Below are positions 32,501-41,976 of a stretch of DNA of 64,000 nucleotides, piece by piece. Made by a program: the position numbers and the translations under genes. How positions within the stretch are numbered: the stretch's first letter is position 1; every line of letters begins with the position of its first letter. This DNA is from Kribbella sandramycini. Lineage in GTDB: Bacteria > Actinomycetota > Actinomycetes > Propionibacteriales > Kribbellaceae. The DNA is taken from positions 1,488,001 through 1,552,000 of the forward strand of contig NZ_JABJRC010000001.1 in assembly GCF_013131805.1 (NCBI RefSeq). Reading direction: 5' to 3'. The notes beneath the pieces are model-generated. The model was not told where the DNA came from, did not search any database, and worked only from the letters and a program-made list of their open reading frames with translations.

Positions 32501-35500
32501 GTGTGGGGTTGGCGGCGGGTTTGGGTTGTCGGAGTGCTGGTCGTGGGGTTGGTGGTGGGAGCGGGCGCGCCCGGGTGGGCGACCGTGGAACCGCCTGATG
32601 GGGAGGTGCCGCGGGTTGAGTGTCCGGCGGGGGTGAAGGGGGCTGAGGGGGAGTTCGAGGCCTATCGGCTGGCGCTGGCTTGTGGGGTGCCGGTTGAGGT
32701 GGTGGGGCTCAGGGGGAACGACCGGGAGGCGTTTGCTACGCCGGCCGGGTTGTTGGAGACCAAGATCGCGGTGGAGCCGTATCGGGTCAGGGATGCGGGC
32801 GGGGGCTGGGTTGGGATCGATCCGACGTTGGTGGGGCGGGACGACGGGTCGGCCCGGGCCAAGGCGACGGTGATCGGGGTTGAGGTTGGGGGCGCGGGCG
32901 CGGGGCCGTTCGTGACGGCTACTGATCCGGACGGCGGGGTGCTGTCGCTGACTTGGCCGAAGGGGGAGCTACCGGAGCCGGTGCTCGCCGGCGCCGTGGC
33001 GACGTACCCGAATGTGTTGCCTGATGTCGACCTGACGGTTCAGGCGGAAGCGGTCGGGTTCTCGTGGGCGCTCGTGGTGAAGACGGCGGAGGCCGCGCAG
33101 AACCCAGAACTGGCCACGATCCGGGTCGGGATCACGACGGTCGGGCTGACGGTTGCCGAGGACGCCGAGTCCGGTCGCCTCGACGTACTGGACGCGGACG
33201 GCGACGTCGTGTTCGAAGCCGGCCAAGGCCTGATGTGGGACGCCCAACAGATGGCGGACGTCGACGTACGCCGAACCGCCACCGGGCTCACCTTGGTCCC
33301 CGACACCGCGATGCTGAAGGCCAAGAACCTGAAGTTCCCGCTGTACATCGACCCGCCGTTCACCTCGACCCGCAAGGCCTGGGCGAACGTCTTCCAGGGC
33401 CGCCCCACCCAGGGCTGGACCGGCGACACCAGCTGGCCGCGGGACGGCGGGATGCGGGTCGGCCGCGACACCTGGAGCAACTGCGGTGACGGCTGCGGCC
33501 TCTGGCGCTCGGCGATCAAAGTCGACATCGGCAAGCTGAACGGCAAACACATCGCCTCCGCGAGCGTCAACCTGCTGCAGACCCACACCGGCGGCTGCGC
33601 TGCGCAGAACCTCCAGCTGTGGCGCACCGCCGAGATCTCCAACGGCACCTCCTGGAACGGCGTCGACTGGCTGTACGGCGATCCGCTCCAAACCAAGTCG
33701 GTCCCGTCGTCCAACACGACCGGCTGCTCCGGCAAGTCCGACGAGTGGGTCGAGTTCGACGGCGCGAACGTCCGCAAACGCGTCCAGTCCGCCGCCGACC
33801 ACAACTACGACGCGATCAGCTTCGGACTGCGTTCGTCCGACGAGGGCTCGCGGGACGCGTGGCGCCGGATCAAGACCTCGTCCGTCCAGCTGCACGTCAC
33901 CTATTACATCTACCCGCCGCACCCCGATCGCCTGACGGTCGACGGCGCCGGCTGCGACCCGACCGAGTCCGGTTCGCCCTGGGTCACCGAGCGGTACCCG
34001 ACCTTCTCCGCCCGCGCGCGGTCCTCGGAGTCCGAGCCGGTCTACCTCCGCTTCCGCGTCCGCAAGGTCGCCGAGGAGACCAACTACTACTGGTACCGGA
34101 CGCCGGACCCGCTGGCCGCGAACACGACGTCCGCCAAGAAGTCGACGACCGCACTCCCCGACGGCGCCTACAAGTGGCAGGCGCGGAGTGACTCGCAACA
34201 GACCGACGCGGTGAACTCGGGCTACACGAGCTACTGCTACTTCAAGGTCGACGCCACCACGCCGACGGTCCCGACGGTCACGGGGCCGACCGGCGCCGTC
34301 ACCGAAGGCTCGACCGTCAGCCTGGCCGTAGCCGCGACGGACCCGATCGTCAACGGCTCCCGCTCCGGCCTGGCCCGGTTCGAGTACTCGTGGAACACCG
34401 ACACCTACGACCAGCGGCTCGCCTCGACCGGGACGGCGACGATCAAGCGGACGGCGGTCACCGCCGGCCGGCACGTCCTCTACCTCCGCGCGGTCGATGC
34501 CGCCGGCAACATCTCCGGCCGTAAGGTCTTCACCTTCTTCGCCGGCCGGCTCATCCCGGCGACGCCGATGGCCGCCTGGCGGCTCGGCGGCGACCTCGCC
34601 GACGACACCGGCCACGGCAAGGACCTGACCGTGCTGACCGGCGCGCCGACCTTCACCACCGATGCCAACGGCAACGTCGCGGCGGCCTTCGACGGCAACG
34701 ACTGCCTCCAGGCGCCGACCGCGATCCGGACGGACGCCGCGTTCAGCGTCGCGCTCTCGGTCCGCCTGGACGCCCCGAACGGCTACACCAAAGTCCTTGC
34801 CCAGGGCAATCTCAAACACTCGATGTACCAGATCCAGCACAACGGCGCCGACAACCGCTGGTCGTTCTCCCTCGTCGACTCTCCCGGTGACACCTACGGC
34901 TGGAAGAGCGTCACGGTGGCCAACCCCGTCCCGTACGGCGAGTGGCTGCGCATCGTCGCGACCTACGACCCGGACGCCGGTCTGTCCCGGATCTACCTCA
35001 ACGGCGTCCTGGCCGGTGAGCTCGCGGTCAACTTCACTCCGTGGAACGCGACCGGCTTCTTCAGCCTCGGCTGCCTCCCGACGTCAGCCGGCGGCGCCTC
35101 GCACGCGCTCACCGGCGCCGTGGAGAACGTCGGCGTCTGGCAGGGCCTGCTGACCCCGGCCGCGATCAAGGCCGGCGCCGAGCTTCCGTCCGGCGAGATC
35201 GCCCATTGGGACCTCCGCGGCGACGGCTCCGACAGCAGCGGCTTCGGCCGCGACCTGACGCTGCCCGAGTCCGCACAGCAGAGCTTCGACCCGTTCGGTC
35301 GCCCCGACGGCGCGCTCGTCCTCGACGGCCGGTCCTGTGCGACGACCGGTACGCCGATCGCGCCGTCCGACGCGCCGTTCGGCTTCGGGGCCTGGGTGAA
35401 ACCGACCCAGGTGAAGGGCGGTCGCCAGGTGCTGTTCGCCCAGGACGGCGGCTTCACCCTGCTGATCACCGCCGAGGGCCGGTGGGAGGTCGAGCCGGCA

Positions 35501-36424
35501 GCCGGCGGTATGGCGCCCCGCAGCGCTGGTTCGTACACACCGCCCAAGGCCGACTGGCAGTACGTCGAGTTCCAGTACGAGGGCGCCGGCCGCTGGATCG
35601 TCAGCGTCAACGGCAGCCGCGGCGAGAACTGGACCCGCGGCATCCCCGGCCGAACCCAAGCGCCGTTGACCGTCGGCTGCGCCAAGGGCACGCAGGACTA
35701 CTTCACCGGCATGCTGCACGACATCCAGGTGTGGCGCGGCAGCAAACCGGTGACGTCGGTCAAAGCCTCGCCACCCGCCGAGGTCGCGTCCTGGTGGGCC
35801 CTGGAGGAGAACGGCCTCGACGAGACGCCGAACAACCGCGATCTCACCTTCGCCGGGACCCCGCGCTACAACGACGGCTGGTGGGACAACCCCGACAGCG
35901 CCCTCGAACTGACCGGCACGACCAGCGCGGCAACCAATACGCCGGTCGTCGCCACCGATGAGTCCTTCACGGTCGCGGCCTGGGTCCGGCTCGACGCGCT
36001 CGACACCGATCAGACCGTCGTATCGGCGTCCGGTGCGAACAACACCGCGTTCCGCCTGCGGTTCAACACGACCCTGCAGCAGTTCGAGTTCGGGATGGCG
36101 AGCGAGGACGTCAGCGACGTCACCGGCCGCTGGGTCCGCGGCGGATCCGCGCCGACTGCCGGCGCCTGGACCTTCCTGGTCGGCAGCTTCGACCTGCGCG
36201 CCAAGACGATCCGTCTGTTCGTGAACGGCGCCGAGGTCGCGAGCGGCCCCGGCCCGGACCGCCCGTGGAACGCCGCCGGCCCACTCGTGCTCGGCGCGGC
36301 CGACACGACCGCCGGCGCGCCGTTCCACCACCTCGAGGGCCGCGTGGACGACGTCGTGGTCTGGCGCCACGTCGTCTCCCCGCGGGCGATCAAGAACATG
36401 TCCGGTACGACCGAGGGGAGCTGA
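32501..36424 (+). CDS. Large secreted LamG-domain protein
   Basis: 1307 residues from GTG 32501 (GGGAG six bases upstream). Sec signal at RVWVVGVLVVGLVVGAGAPGWA (~7-27). A region at ~285-460 (KAWANVFQG..., WRSAIKVDIGKL...SASVNLLQTHTGG) resembles the DNRLRE-type cell-surface domain, followed by an Ig-like/bacterial domain (~575-680, PTVPTVTGPTGAV...RAVDAAGNISG). Three LamG/concanavalin-like domains follow, starting near 690 (MAAWRLGGDLADDTG), 900 (IAHWDLRGDGSDSSG) and 1096 (VASWWALEENGLDETP). The next gene, an RHS protein, begins 3 bp later, the usual actinobacterial LamG-RHS pairing. It probably binds glycans or presents the RHS partner at the cell surface; function unproven. Confidence 0.88.
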   Translation: MWGWRRVWVVGVLVVGLVVGAGAPGWATVEPPDGEVPRVECPAGVKGAEGEFEAYRLALACGVPVEVVGLRGNDREAFATPAGLLETKIAVEPYRVRDAGGGWVGIDPTLVGRDDGSARAKATVIGVEVGGAGAGPFVTATDPDGGVLSLTWPKGELPEPVLAGAVATYPNVLPDVDLTVQAEAVGFSWALVVKTAEAAQNPELATIRVGITTVGLTVAEDAESGRLDVLDADGDVVFEAGQGLMWDAQQMADVDVRRTATGLTLVPDTAMLKAKNLKFPLYIDPPFTSTRKAWANVFQGRPTQGWTGDTSWPRDGGMRVGRDTWSNCGDGCGLWRSAIKVDIGKLNGKHIASASVNLLQTHTGGCAAQNLQLWRTAEISNGTSWNGVDWLYGDPLQTKSVPSSNTTGCSGKSDEWVEFDGANVRKRVQSAADHNYDAISFGLRSSDEGSRDAWRRIKTSSVQLHVTYYIYPPHPDRLTVDGAGCDPTESGSPWVTERYPTFSARARSSESEPVYLRFRVRKVAEETNYYWYRTPDPLAANTTSAKKSTTALPDGAYKWQARSDSQQTDAVNSGYTSYCYFKVDATTPTVPTVTGPTGAVTEGSTVSLAVAATDPIVNGSRSGLARFEYSWNTDTYDQRLASTGTATIKRTAVTAGRHVLYLRAVDAAGNISGRKVFTFFAGRLIPATPMAAWRLGGDLADDTGHGKDLTVLTGAPTFTTDANGNVAAAFDGNDCLQAPTAIRTDAAFSVALSVRLDAPNGYTKVLAQGNLKHSMYQIQHNGADNRWSFSLVDSPGDTYGWKSVTVANPVPYGEWLRIVATYDPDAGLSRIYLNGVLAGELAVNFTPWNATGFFSLGCLPTSAGGASHALTGAVENVGVWQGLLTPAAIKAGAELPSGEIAHWDLRGDGSDSSGFGRDLTLPESAQQSFDPFGRPDGALVLDGRSCATTGTPIAPSDAPFGFGAWVKPTQVKGGRQVLFAQDGGFTLLITAEGRWEVEPAAGGMAPRSAGSYTPPKADWQYVEFQYEGAGRWIVSVNGSRGENWTRGIPGRTQAPLTVGCAKGTQDYFTGMLHDIQVWRGSKPVTSVKASPPAEVASWWALEENGLDETPNNRDLTFAGTPRYNDGWWDNPDSALELTGTTSAATNTPVVATDESFTVAAWVRLDALDTDQTVVSASGANNTAFRLRFNTTLQQFEFGMASEDVSDVTGRWVRGGSAPTAGAWTFLVGSFDLRAKTIRLFVNGAEVASGPGPDRPWNAAGPLVLGAADTTAGAPFHHLEGRVDDVVVWRHVVSPRAIKNMSGTTEGS

Positions 36425-36426
36425 TC

Positions 36427-39400
36427 ATGCGCTACCGCAAAGCCGCGGCAGGCCTCGTCACCGTCGCGCTCTTCCTGTCCATGCTGACCACCACCGCGTA
36501 CGCCGACTTCGACCGCAAACCACAGCCGTACGACTCGACCCCGGTCGAGCCGGTCGCGGGTGCCGACTCCGCGTTCCGGGACGGGGCCGCGGACTGGTCC
36601 GGCACTCCCGGCGACGCGGCCGGCGATGCCGACGACGGCGACTGGTCGGCCACCGACCTGGCTGCGGCCGGGGCCTGGACCCAGGGCGGCGCGTCCGGCG
36701 CGTTCTCCTACACCTACGACCTACGGCTCCCTCCAGCGACCGGGCCGACGCCGTCGCTCGGTCTGACCTATTCGTCGGCCGAACACGACGGCCGGACGTC
36801 GGGCAGTAACAGCCAGGCGTCCGCTGTCGGCGACGGCTGGTCGCTGGCGCCCAACTTCATCGAACGCACCTACACCTCCTGCGCCGACGACAAGTCCGGC
36901 GATCCGGCCGGGAACCTCTGCTGGGACGGCGATTCGCCGTCGATCACGATCAGTCTGGACGGCGTCAGCACGGCGCTCGTCCGCGACGATGCCACCAAGG
37001 CCTGGAAGGCCGCGGACGACGTCGACTGGAAGATCCAGCACTCGGAATCACCCGAACAGTGGACGATCACCACGACCGACGGCACCAAACACCACTTCGG
37101 CGCCACGGCGACCTCGCGGTGGACGGTGCCCGTCTTCGGCAACCACTCCGGTGAAGCCTGCTACCCGTCCCGCTGCGACCAGACCTATCGCTGGATGCTG
37201 GACAAGTCCGTCGACGTCCACGGCAACTCGACGCAATACACCTACGAGACGGCGACCGGCCGCTACGCGGTCGACTCCGACACCCAGGCGACGTACGTCC
37301 GGGAGGGCTGGCTGAAGTCGATCGAGTACGGCGTGCGGACGAACGCCAAGACGGCCAAGGTCGAGTTCACGATGGCAGACCGCTGTCTGTCGGACTGCCG
37401 CGAGCCGGACGGCGAGCCGCGCAAGGCCAAGTGGCCGGACACGCCCTGGGAGCTGACCTGCAAGGCCGGGACGAGGTGCGAGCGGACCGCCCCCGCGTTC
37501 TTCTCGTCCAAGCGGCTGGCCGCGGTGACGTCGTACGTCGTGGCCAACGGCAACTACACGCCGGTGGACTCCTGGAAGCTGACCCACAAGTTCAAGGACT
37601 ACGGGGACAAAGAGCAGGTCGTCCTGTGGCTGGCCGCCATTCAGCACACCGGACACGTCGGCGGGACGGCGACGACGCCGCCGGTGGAGTTCGGCGGGAC
37701 GTTCCTCCCGAACCGCGTCGACACCGGCGAGGCGTTCCCGGGGATCTGGCGGCCGCGGCTGACCTCGATCAAGAACGAGACCGGCGGCGTGACGACCGTC
37801 AACTACACCGAGCCGGACTGCGGCCGCGGTGACCTGCCGGCCAGCGCGCATCAGAACAACCGGCGCTGCTTCCCGGCCCGCTACACACCAGAAGGCCTGA
37901 GTGAGCCGGTGGACGTCTACTTCCACAAGTACGTCGTCCGGTCGGTCGCCGAGTCGGACGCGACGGGCGGTGGCGACACGGTTTGGAAGTTCTACGAGTA
38001 CTCGACCGAGGGCGGCGGAACGGCCGCACTGTGGGCCTGGAACGACGCAGAGTTCGTCGAGAAGAAGGACCGGGACTGGAACCAGTGGCGCGGCTACGCG
38101 CAGGTCGTCACACTGACCGGAGATCCGGCCGACCCGGGCCCGCAGCTGCGCACCCGCGCCCGGTACTACCGCGGTCTGGACGGCGACAAGCTCCCCAGTG
38201 GGAAGCGCTCGGTCACGCTCACCGATGCGAACGGTCAGACCGCAACGGACCATCGGGCACTCGCCGGTGTGGAGTGGGAGACAGCATCCTTCAACGACAC
38301 CACACTGATCGGAACGGAGACCAGCTGGTACTGGACAGCACGCACCGCGAAGCGCAGCTACGAGGGCGGCTCCGTCGAGGCTTGGCTGACCGGCGAGCGG
38401 CGTACCGACACTCGCACGTTGCTGGCGCCGTCAGTCTGGCGAACTGCCCGGACCGAGACGGCGTACGACGAACGCGGCCGGGAGATCCGCGTCGACCAGC
38501 AGGGGGATGTCGCCAAGTCAGGCGACGAGCGGTGTGTGCGGACGACGTACGCGGACAACACAGCGCTCTGGCTGCTGGAGCTGGTGTCGACAGTGGAGTC
38601 CGTCTCCGTTGGTTGTGCCGCCACGGTGAACCGGCCGACCGACGTCATCGGTGGGCTGCGGGCGTACTACAACGGTACTGGCCTGATGACTCGCTCGGAG
38701 GCGTTGGAGAGTGGCGATGTCTACAAGACGATCGGAACGTCCACCTTCGACACCCTCGGTCGGCAGCTGACCGCTACCGACGCACTGGGCAACAAGACGA
38801 CCACGGCGTACGTACCTGCTGCAGGCGGGCCGGTGACGGCAACGACCAGCACCAACGCGCTGGGGCATGTCACCACCACCAAGCTGTTGCCTGGCTGGGG
38901 TTTGATCACCGAGACAACCGACCCGAACGCCCGCCGGACAGTCGCGTCCTACGACCCGCTGGGCCGCCGGACCGCGGTGTGGCTGCCTGGGCGCGATGCT
39001 ACGACCGAAAGCGCCAGCCAGCGGTTCAGCTATCACGTCGCGCAGAACACGCCGACCACGGTGACAGCCGAGCGGATGATCCACGATGGCTCGTACCTGC
39101 GCAGTGTGACGCTCTACGACTCCCTGCTGCGCTCCCGGCAGGTGCAGGCACAGACGAACGGCGGCCGGCTCGTCTCGCAGACCGTCTACGACTCCTACGG
39201 TCGAGAGCGATTCAACTCCGGGCCGGTGTACAACAACGTCTCCGGTCCGAACGGGACGCTCGTCCGGATCAGCCGGACGAACGACGTCGCACGCACCGAA
39301 CTCGCTTACGACGCAGCTGGTCGGGTCACCGACGAGGTGTTCGTGGTGAAGGACCGGGAGAAGTGGCGGACGTCGTACCGGTTCGGCGGTGACGCCACGA

Positions 39401-41976
39401 ACTGGCGGACCACGGTGATCGCTCCCGAGGGCGGGACGAGCCGATCGACACTGGTCGACGCACTTGGTCGCACGGTTGAGCTGCGGCAGTACAAGGACCG
39501 CAACGCGACCGGGGCGTTCGACGCGACGAAGTACACGTATGCGCCGAACGGCCAACTGGGCACCGTCACCGACCCGGGGCGCAATCAGTGGCGATACGAG
39601 TACGACGTGCGCGGCCGCCGGACCGCACTGCACGACCCGGACACCGGTACGTCGCGTACGGCGTACAACGCGGGCGGTCAGGTCACAGCGACGACGAACG
39701 GGAACAACGAGACCATCAACTACCAGTACGACGCGTTGGGGCGGCAGACGAGGGTTCTGGCCGGTACGACGCCGCTCGTCGAGCGTGCGTACGACGGCGC
39801 CGAGCACGGGATCGGGATGCCGTTCACGGCGACGCGTTGGGTCGACGGGCAGGCATGGACGTCGGAGACCCGAAAGTACACGCCGGAAGGCCAGGCCAAG
39901 CAGGTCTACACGCATCTGCCGAAGGCTGCAGGCGCGTTGGCCGGGTCGTACTGGGAGGCCTACACCTATAACGAGGACGGCTCACTCCACACCTCCGGCG
40001 CAAAGGCCGCAGGCAGTCTGGACGAAGAGGTGATGACGCAGTCGTACGACGCGATGGGCCGGCCGAGCCGGGTGACGTCGTGGGGTGACGACTTCGGGTT
40101 CGGCCACGTCTACGTCGACAACGCCGTCTACTCGCCGTACGGGCAGCTGTTGCAGCGGCGCTTGGGCGACTCGGCCTGGCAGACGTGGATCTACGAGGAG
40201 GGCACCGGACGGCTCGAACAGTTCTACTTCGACAAGAACGGCACGAATCATGATGTGGCCGCGCTGTCGTACCGGTACGACGCTTCCGGCAATGTGCTGG
40301 CCATCGGGGACACTCCGGAGACGCAGTGCTTCCGCTACGACTCGTTGCAACGTCTGACGGATGCCTGGGCGCAGACCAGCGCTACATGCGCGGAGCCAAC
40401 TGCCGGTGGGCCGGCTGCGTACCACTCGGCGTACACGTACGACCTGGTCGGCAACCGGAAGAGTGAGCGGCGGTGGACTCCGGGCGGCTCGGTCGAGGAC
40501 ACGTACTCGTACGCGGCTGGTCCGCATCAGCTGACCGGGGTTGCGTCGACCAGCGGTGCGTCGACCGCGTTCAGCTACGACAAGGCCGGTTTCAGCACCG
40601 GTATCGACGCCGACGTCCTGGACTGGACGCCGACCGGCCGGCTGAACACCGTCACCTCTGCGGCCGGGACAGCGAAGTTCTACGACAACGCTGACGGGCA
40701 ACGACTGTTGCGGGCCGATGCCAACGGCGACCTGACGGCGTGGGTCGCGGGGTATGAGCTGACGTACACGAAGGCGACCGGCAAGGTCGAGGCCACGCGG
40801 TACTACAAGCACGGCGACGACGTCGTCGGCACCCGCAACGGGCTCGGGGACCTGCTGTGGGTCGCCGGTGATCACCACGGCACCAACCAGTGGATCGTCA
40901 ACAGCGAAACGCTGACCGCAACCGTCCGGCGCCGCGACCCGTTCGGCAACCAGCGCGGGCCAGCGCCGGCCACCTGGCCCGACAACCGTGGTTTCGTCGG
41001 CGGCCTGCAGAACGACGCCGTCCAGCTCACCACCATCGGCGCCCGCGAGTACGACGCCGCCACCGGCCGCTTCATCTCGGCCGACCCGCTGATGGACCTG
41101 GCCGACCCGCAACAACTCAACGGCTACGCCTACGCCAACAATTCCCCCGTCACGATGTCCGACCCCAGCGGCCTCAAGAGCGTGCGCAAAGCCGCCCGAG
41201 TCCCCAAACCCGGCAAGAAGGTCAAGAAACAGTCCAAATCCACCGGCCAGACCCGCACCCCCCGCAAACCCAACACCAACGGCGCCGCCCGCCGCGGCCC
41301 CGGCTCCTCCGAGGCCACCCCACCCCGAGCCCCCAAAGGCATCCCCGACCGCCCCAACGACAAGAAGGTCCGCCCTGGCGGCCCCATAACCCACCCCGGC
41401 GGAACCGGCGTGGCCGCACCTCGCGACGACATGTCGGACCGGTTCTGGAACGGCGTCGACCAGGTGTGGGACGTGGCCAGCTCGACCTGTGGTCTGCAGC
41501 CCACCGAACGGCTGCGCCTGGGCTGTGAGATTTACACCGAGGAGTACGCACCGGGCGGGATCGGGGTGTGCACCGGAGTGAATGCCTCGTCGCTCGGCCA
41601 AGTCGGCGTGAGCAACTGTGCGGTGTACACCAGAGACGACGGCCTGGTGATGACCAGCACCACGCAGAAGGGGTTCACCAGCACGCTGCTCGGCGTCGGC
41701 GCGAATCTCGGCGGCACGCTCACGTCGGCGTCCTCGGCCGAGGAACTCACCGGCTCCGGCTGGACGGTGGGCGTTGAGGGCGGCGCGAGCGACTTCGTCT
41801 CGGTCGGCACCTCGAGCTCGGTACCGACCGGCGGCAACTGGTCCACCGGTGCGAATGTCGGCGTCGGCGCCGGCGTCAGCCCGCCGATCGGCGGATCGCT
41901 GACCTACGAGGAGACGACCGCGGTCACCTACGACCAATACATGGAAGCTTGGCGGGAGGTCATGCCGTTCTTCTGA
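36427..41976 (+). CDS. RHS/YD-repeat protein with variable C-terminal domain
   Basis: 1849 residues from ATG 36427 with GAGGGGAG upstream. Sec signal MRYRKAAAGLVTVALFLSML (and TTTAYA). A SpvB/TcdB-like N-terminal part (FSYTYDLRLPPATGPTPSLG..., DGWSLAPNFIERTY) is followed by a long array of YD repeats (SYDPLGRR, YDALGRQTRV, YDAMGRPSRV, RYDASGN, and more). The RHS core junction is at ~1548-1583 (RFISADPLMDLADPQQLNGY, then ANNSPVTMSDPSGLK). The last ~265 residues are variable: a Lys/Pro/Arg-rich linker, then a Cys-containing and Gly/Ser/Thr-rich domain ending MPFF, which I do not recognise. The 3' end overlaps the convergent SARP gene by 17 bp. No immunity gene follows on this strand. Confidence 0.9.
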   Translation: MRYRKAAAGLVTVALFLSMLTTTAYADFDRKPQPYDSTPVEPVAGADSAFRDGAADWSGTPGDAAGDADDGDWSATDLAAAGAWTQGGASGAFSYTYDLRLPPATGPTPSLGLTYSSAEHDGRTSGSNSQASAVGDGWSLAPNFIERTYTSCADDKSGDPAGNLCWDGDSPSITISLDGVSTALVRDDATKAWKAADDVDWKIQHSESPEQWTITTTDGTKHHFGATATSRWTVPVFGNHSGEACYPSRCDQTYRWMLDKSVDVHGNSTQYTYETATGRYAVDSDTQATYVREGWLKSIEYGVRTNAKTAKVEFTMADRCLSDCREPDGEPRKAKWPDTPWELTCKAGTRCERTAPAFFSSKRLAAVTSYVVANGNYTPVDSWKLTHKFKDYGDKEQVVLWLAAIQHTGHVGGTATTPPVEFGGTFLPNRVDTGEAFPGIWRPRLTSIKNETGGVTTVNYTEPDCGRGDLPASAHQNNRRCFPARYTPEGLSEPVDVYFHKYVVRSVAESDATGGGDTVWKFYEYSTEGGGTAALWAWNDAEFVEKKDRDWNQWRGYAQVVTLTGDPADPGPQLRTRARYYRGLDGDKLPSGKRSVTLTDANGQTATDHRALAGVEWETASFNDTTLIGTETSWYWTARTAKRSYEGGSVEAWLTGERRTDTRTLLAPSVWRTARTETAYDERGREIRVDQQGDVAKSGDERCVRTTYADNTALWLLELVSTVESVSVGCAATVNRPTDVIGGLRAYYNGTGLMTRSEALESGDVYKTIGTSTFDTLGRQLTATDALGNKTTTAYVPAAGGPVTATTSTNALGHVTTTKLLPGWGLITETTDPNARRTVASYDPLGRRTAVWLPGRDATTESASQRFSYHVAQNTPTTVTAERMIHDGSYLRSVTLYDSLLRSRQVQAQTNGGRLVSQTVYDSYGRERFNSGPVYNNVSGPNGTLVRISRTNDVARTELAYDAAGRVTDEVFVVKDREKWRTSYRFGGDATNWRTTVIAPEGGTSRSTLVDALGRTVELRQYKDRNATGAFDATKYTYAPNGQLGTVTDPGRNQWRYEYDVRGRRTALHDPDTGTSRTAYNAGGQVTATTNGNNETINYQYDALGRQTRVLAGTTPLVERAYDGAEHGIGMPFTATRWVDGQAWTSETRKYTPEGQAKQVYTHLPKAAGALAGSYWEAYTYNEDGSLHTSGAKAAGSLDEEVMTQSYDAMGRPSRVTSWGDDFGFGHVYVDNAVYSPYGQLLQRRLGDSAWQTWIYEEGTGRLEQFYFDKNGTNHDVAALSYRYDASGNVLAIGDTPETQCFRYDSLQRLTDAWAQTSATCAEPTAGGPAAYHSAYTYDLVGNRKSERRWTPGGSVEDTYSYAAGPHQLTGVASTSGASTAFSYDKAGFSTGIDADVLDWTPTGRLNTVTSAAGTAKFYDNADGQRLLRADANGDLTAWVAGYELTYTKATGKVEATRYYKHGDDVVGTRNGLGDLLWVAGDHHGTNQWIVNSETLTATVRRRDPFGNQRGPAPATWPDNRGFVGGLQNDAVQLTTIGAREYDAATGRFISADPLMDLADPQQLNGYAYANNSPVTMSDPSGLKSVRKAARVPKPGKKVKKQSKSTGQTRTPRKPNTNGAARRGPGSSEATPPRAPKGIPDRPNDKKVRPGGPITHPGGTGVAAPRDDMSDRFWNGVDQVWDVASSTCGLQPTERLRLGCEIYTEEYAPGGIGVCTGVNASSLGQVGVSNCAVYTRDDGLVMTSTTQKGFTSTLLGVGANLGGTLTSASSAEELTGSGWTVGVEGGASDFVSVGTSSSVPTGGNWSTGANVGVGAGVSPPIGGSLTYEETTAVTYDQYMEAWREVMPFF

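Noticed and set aside
36427..41976. RHS gene as a mobile element
   Set aside because: No transposase, integrase, terminal repeats or target duplication around it; RHS repeats are internal to one protein.
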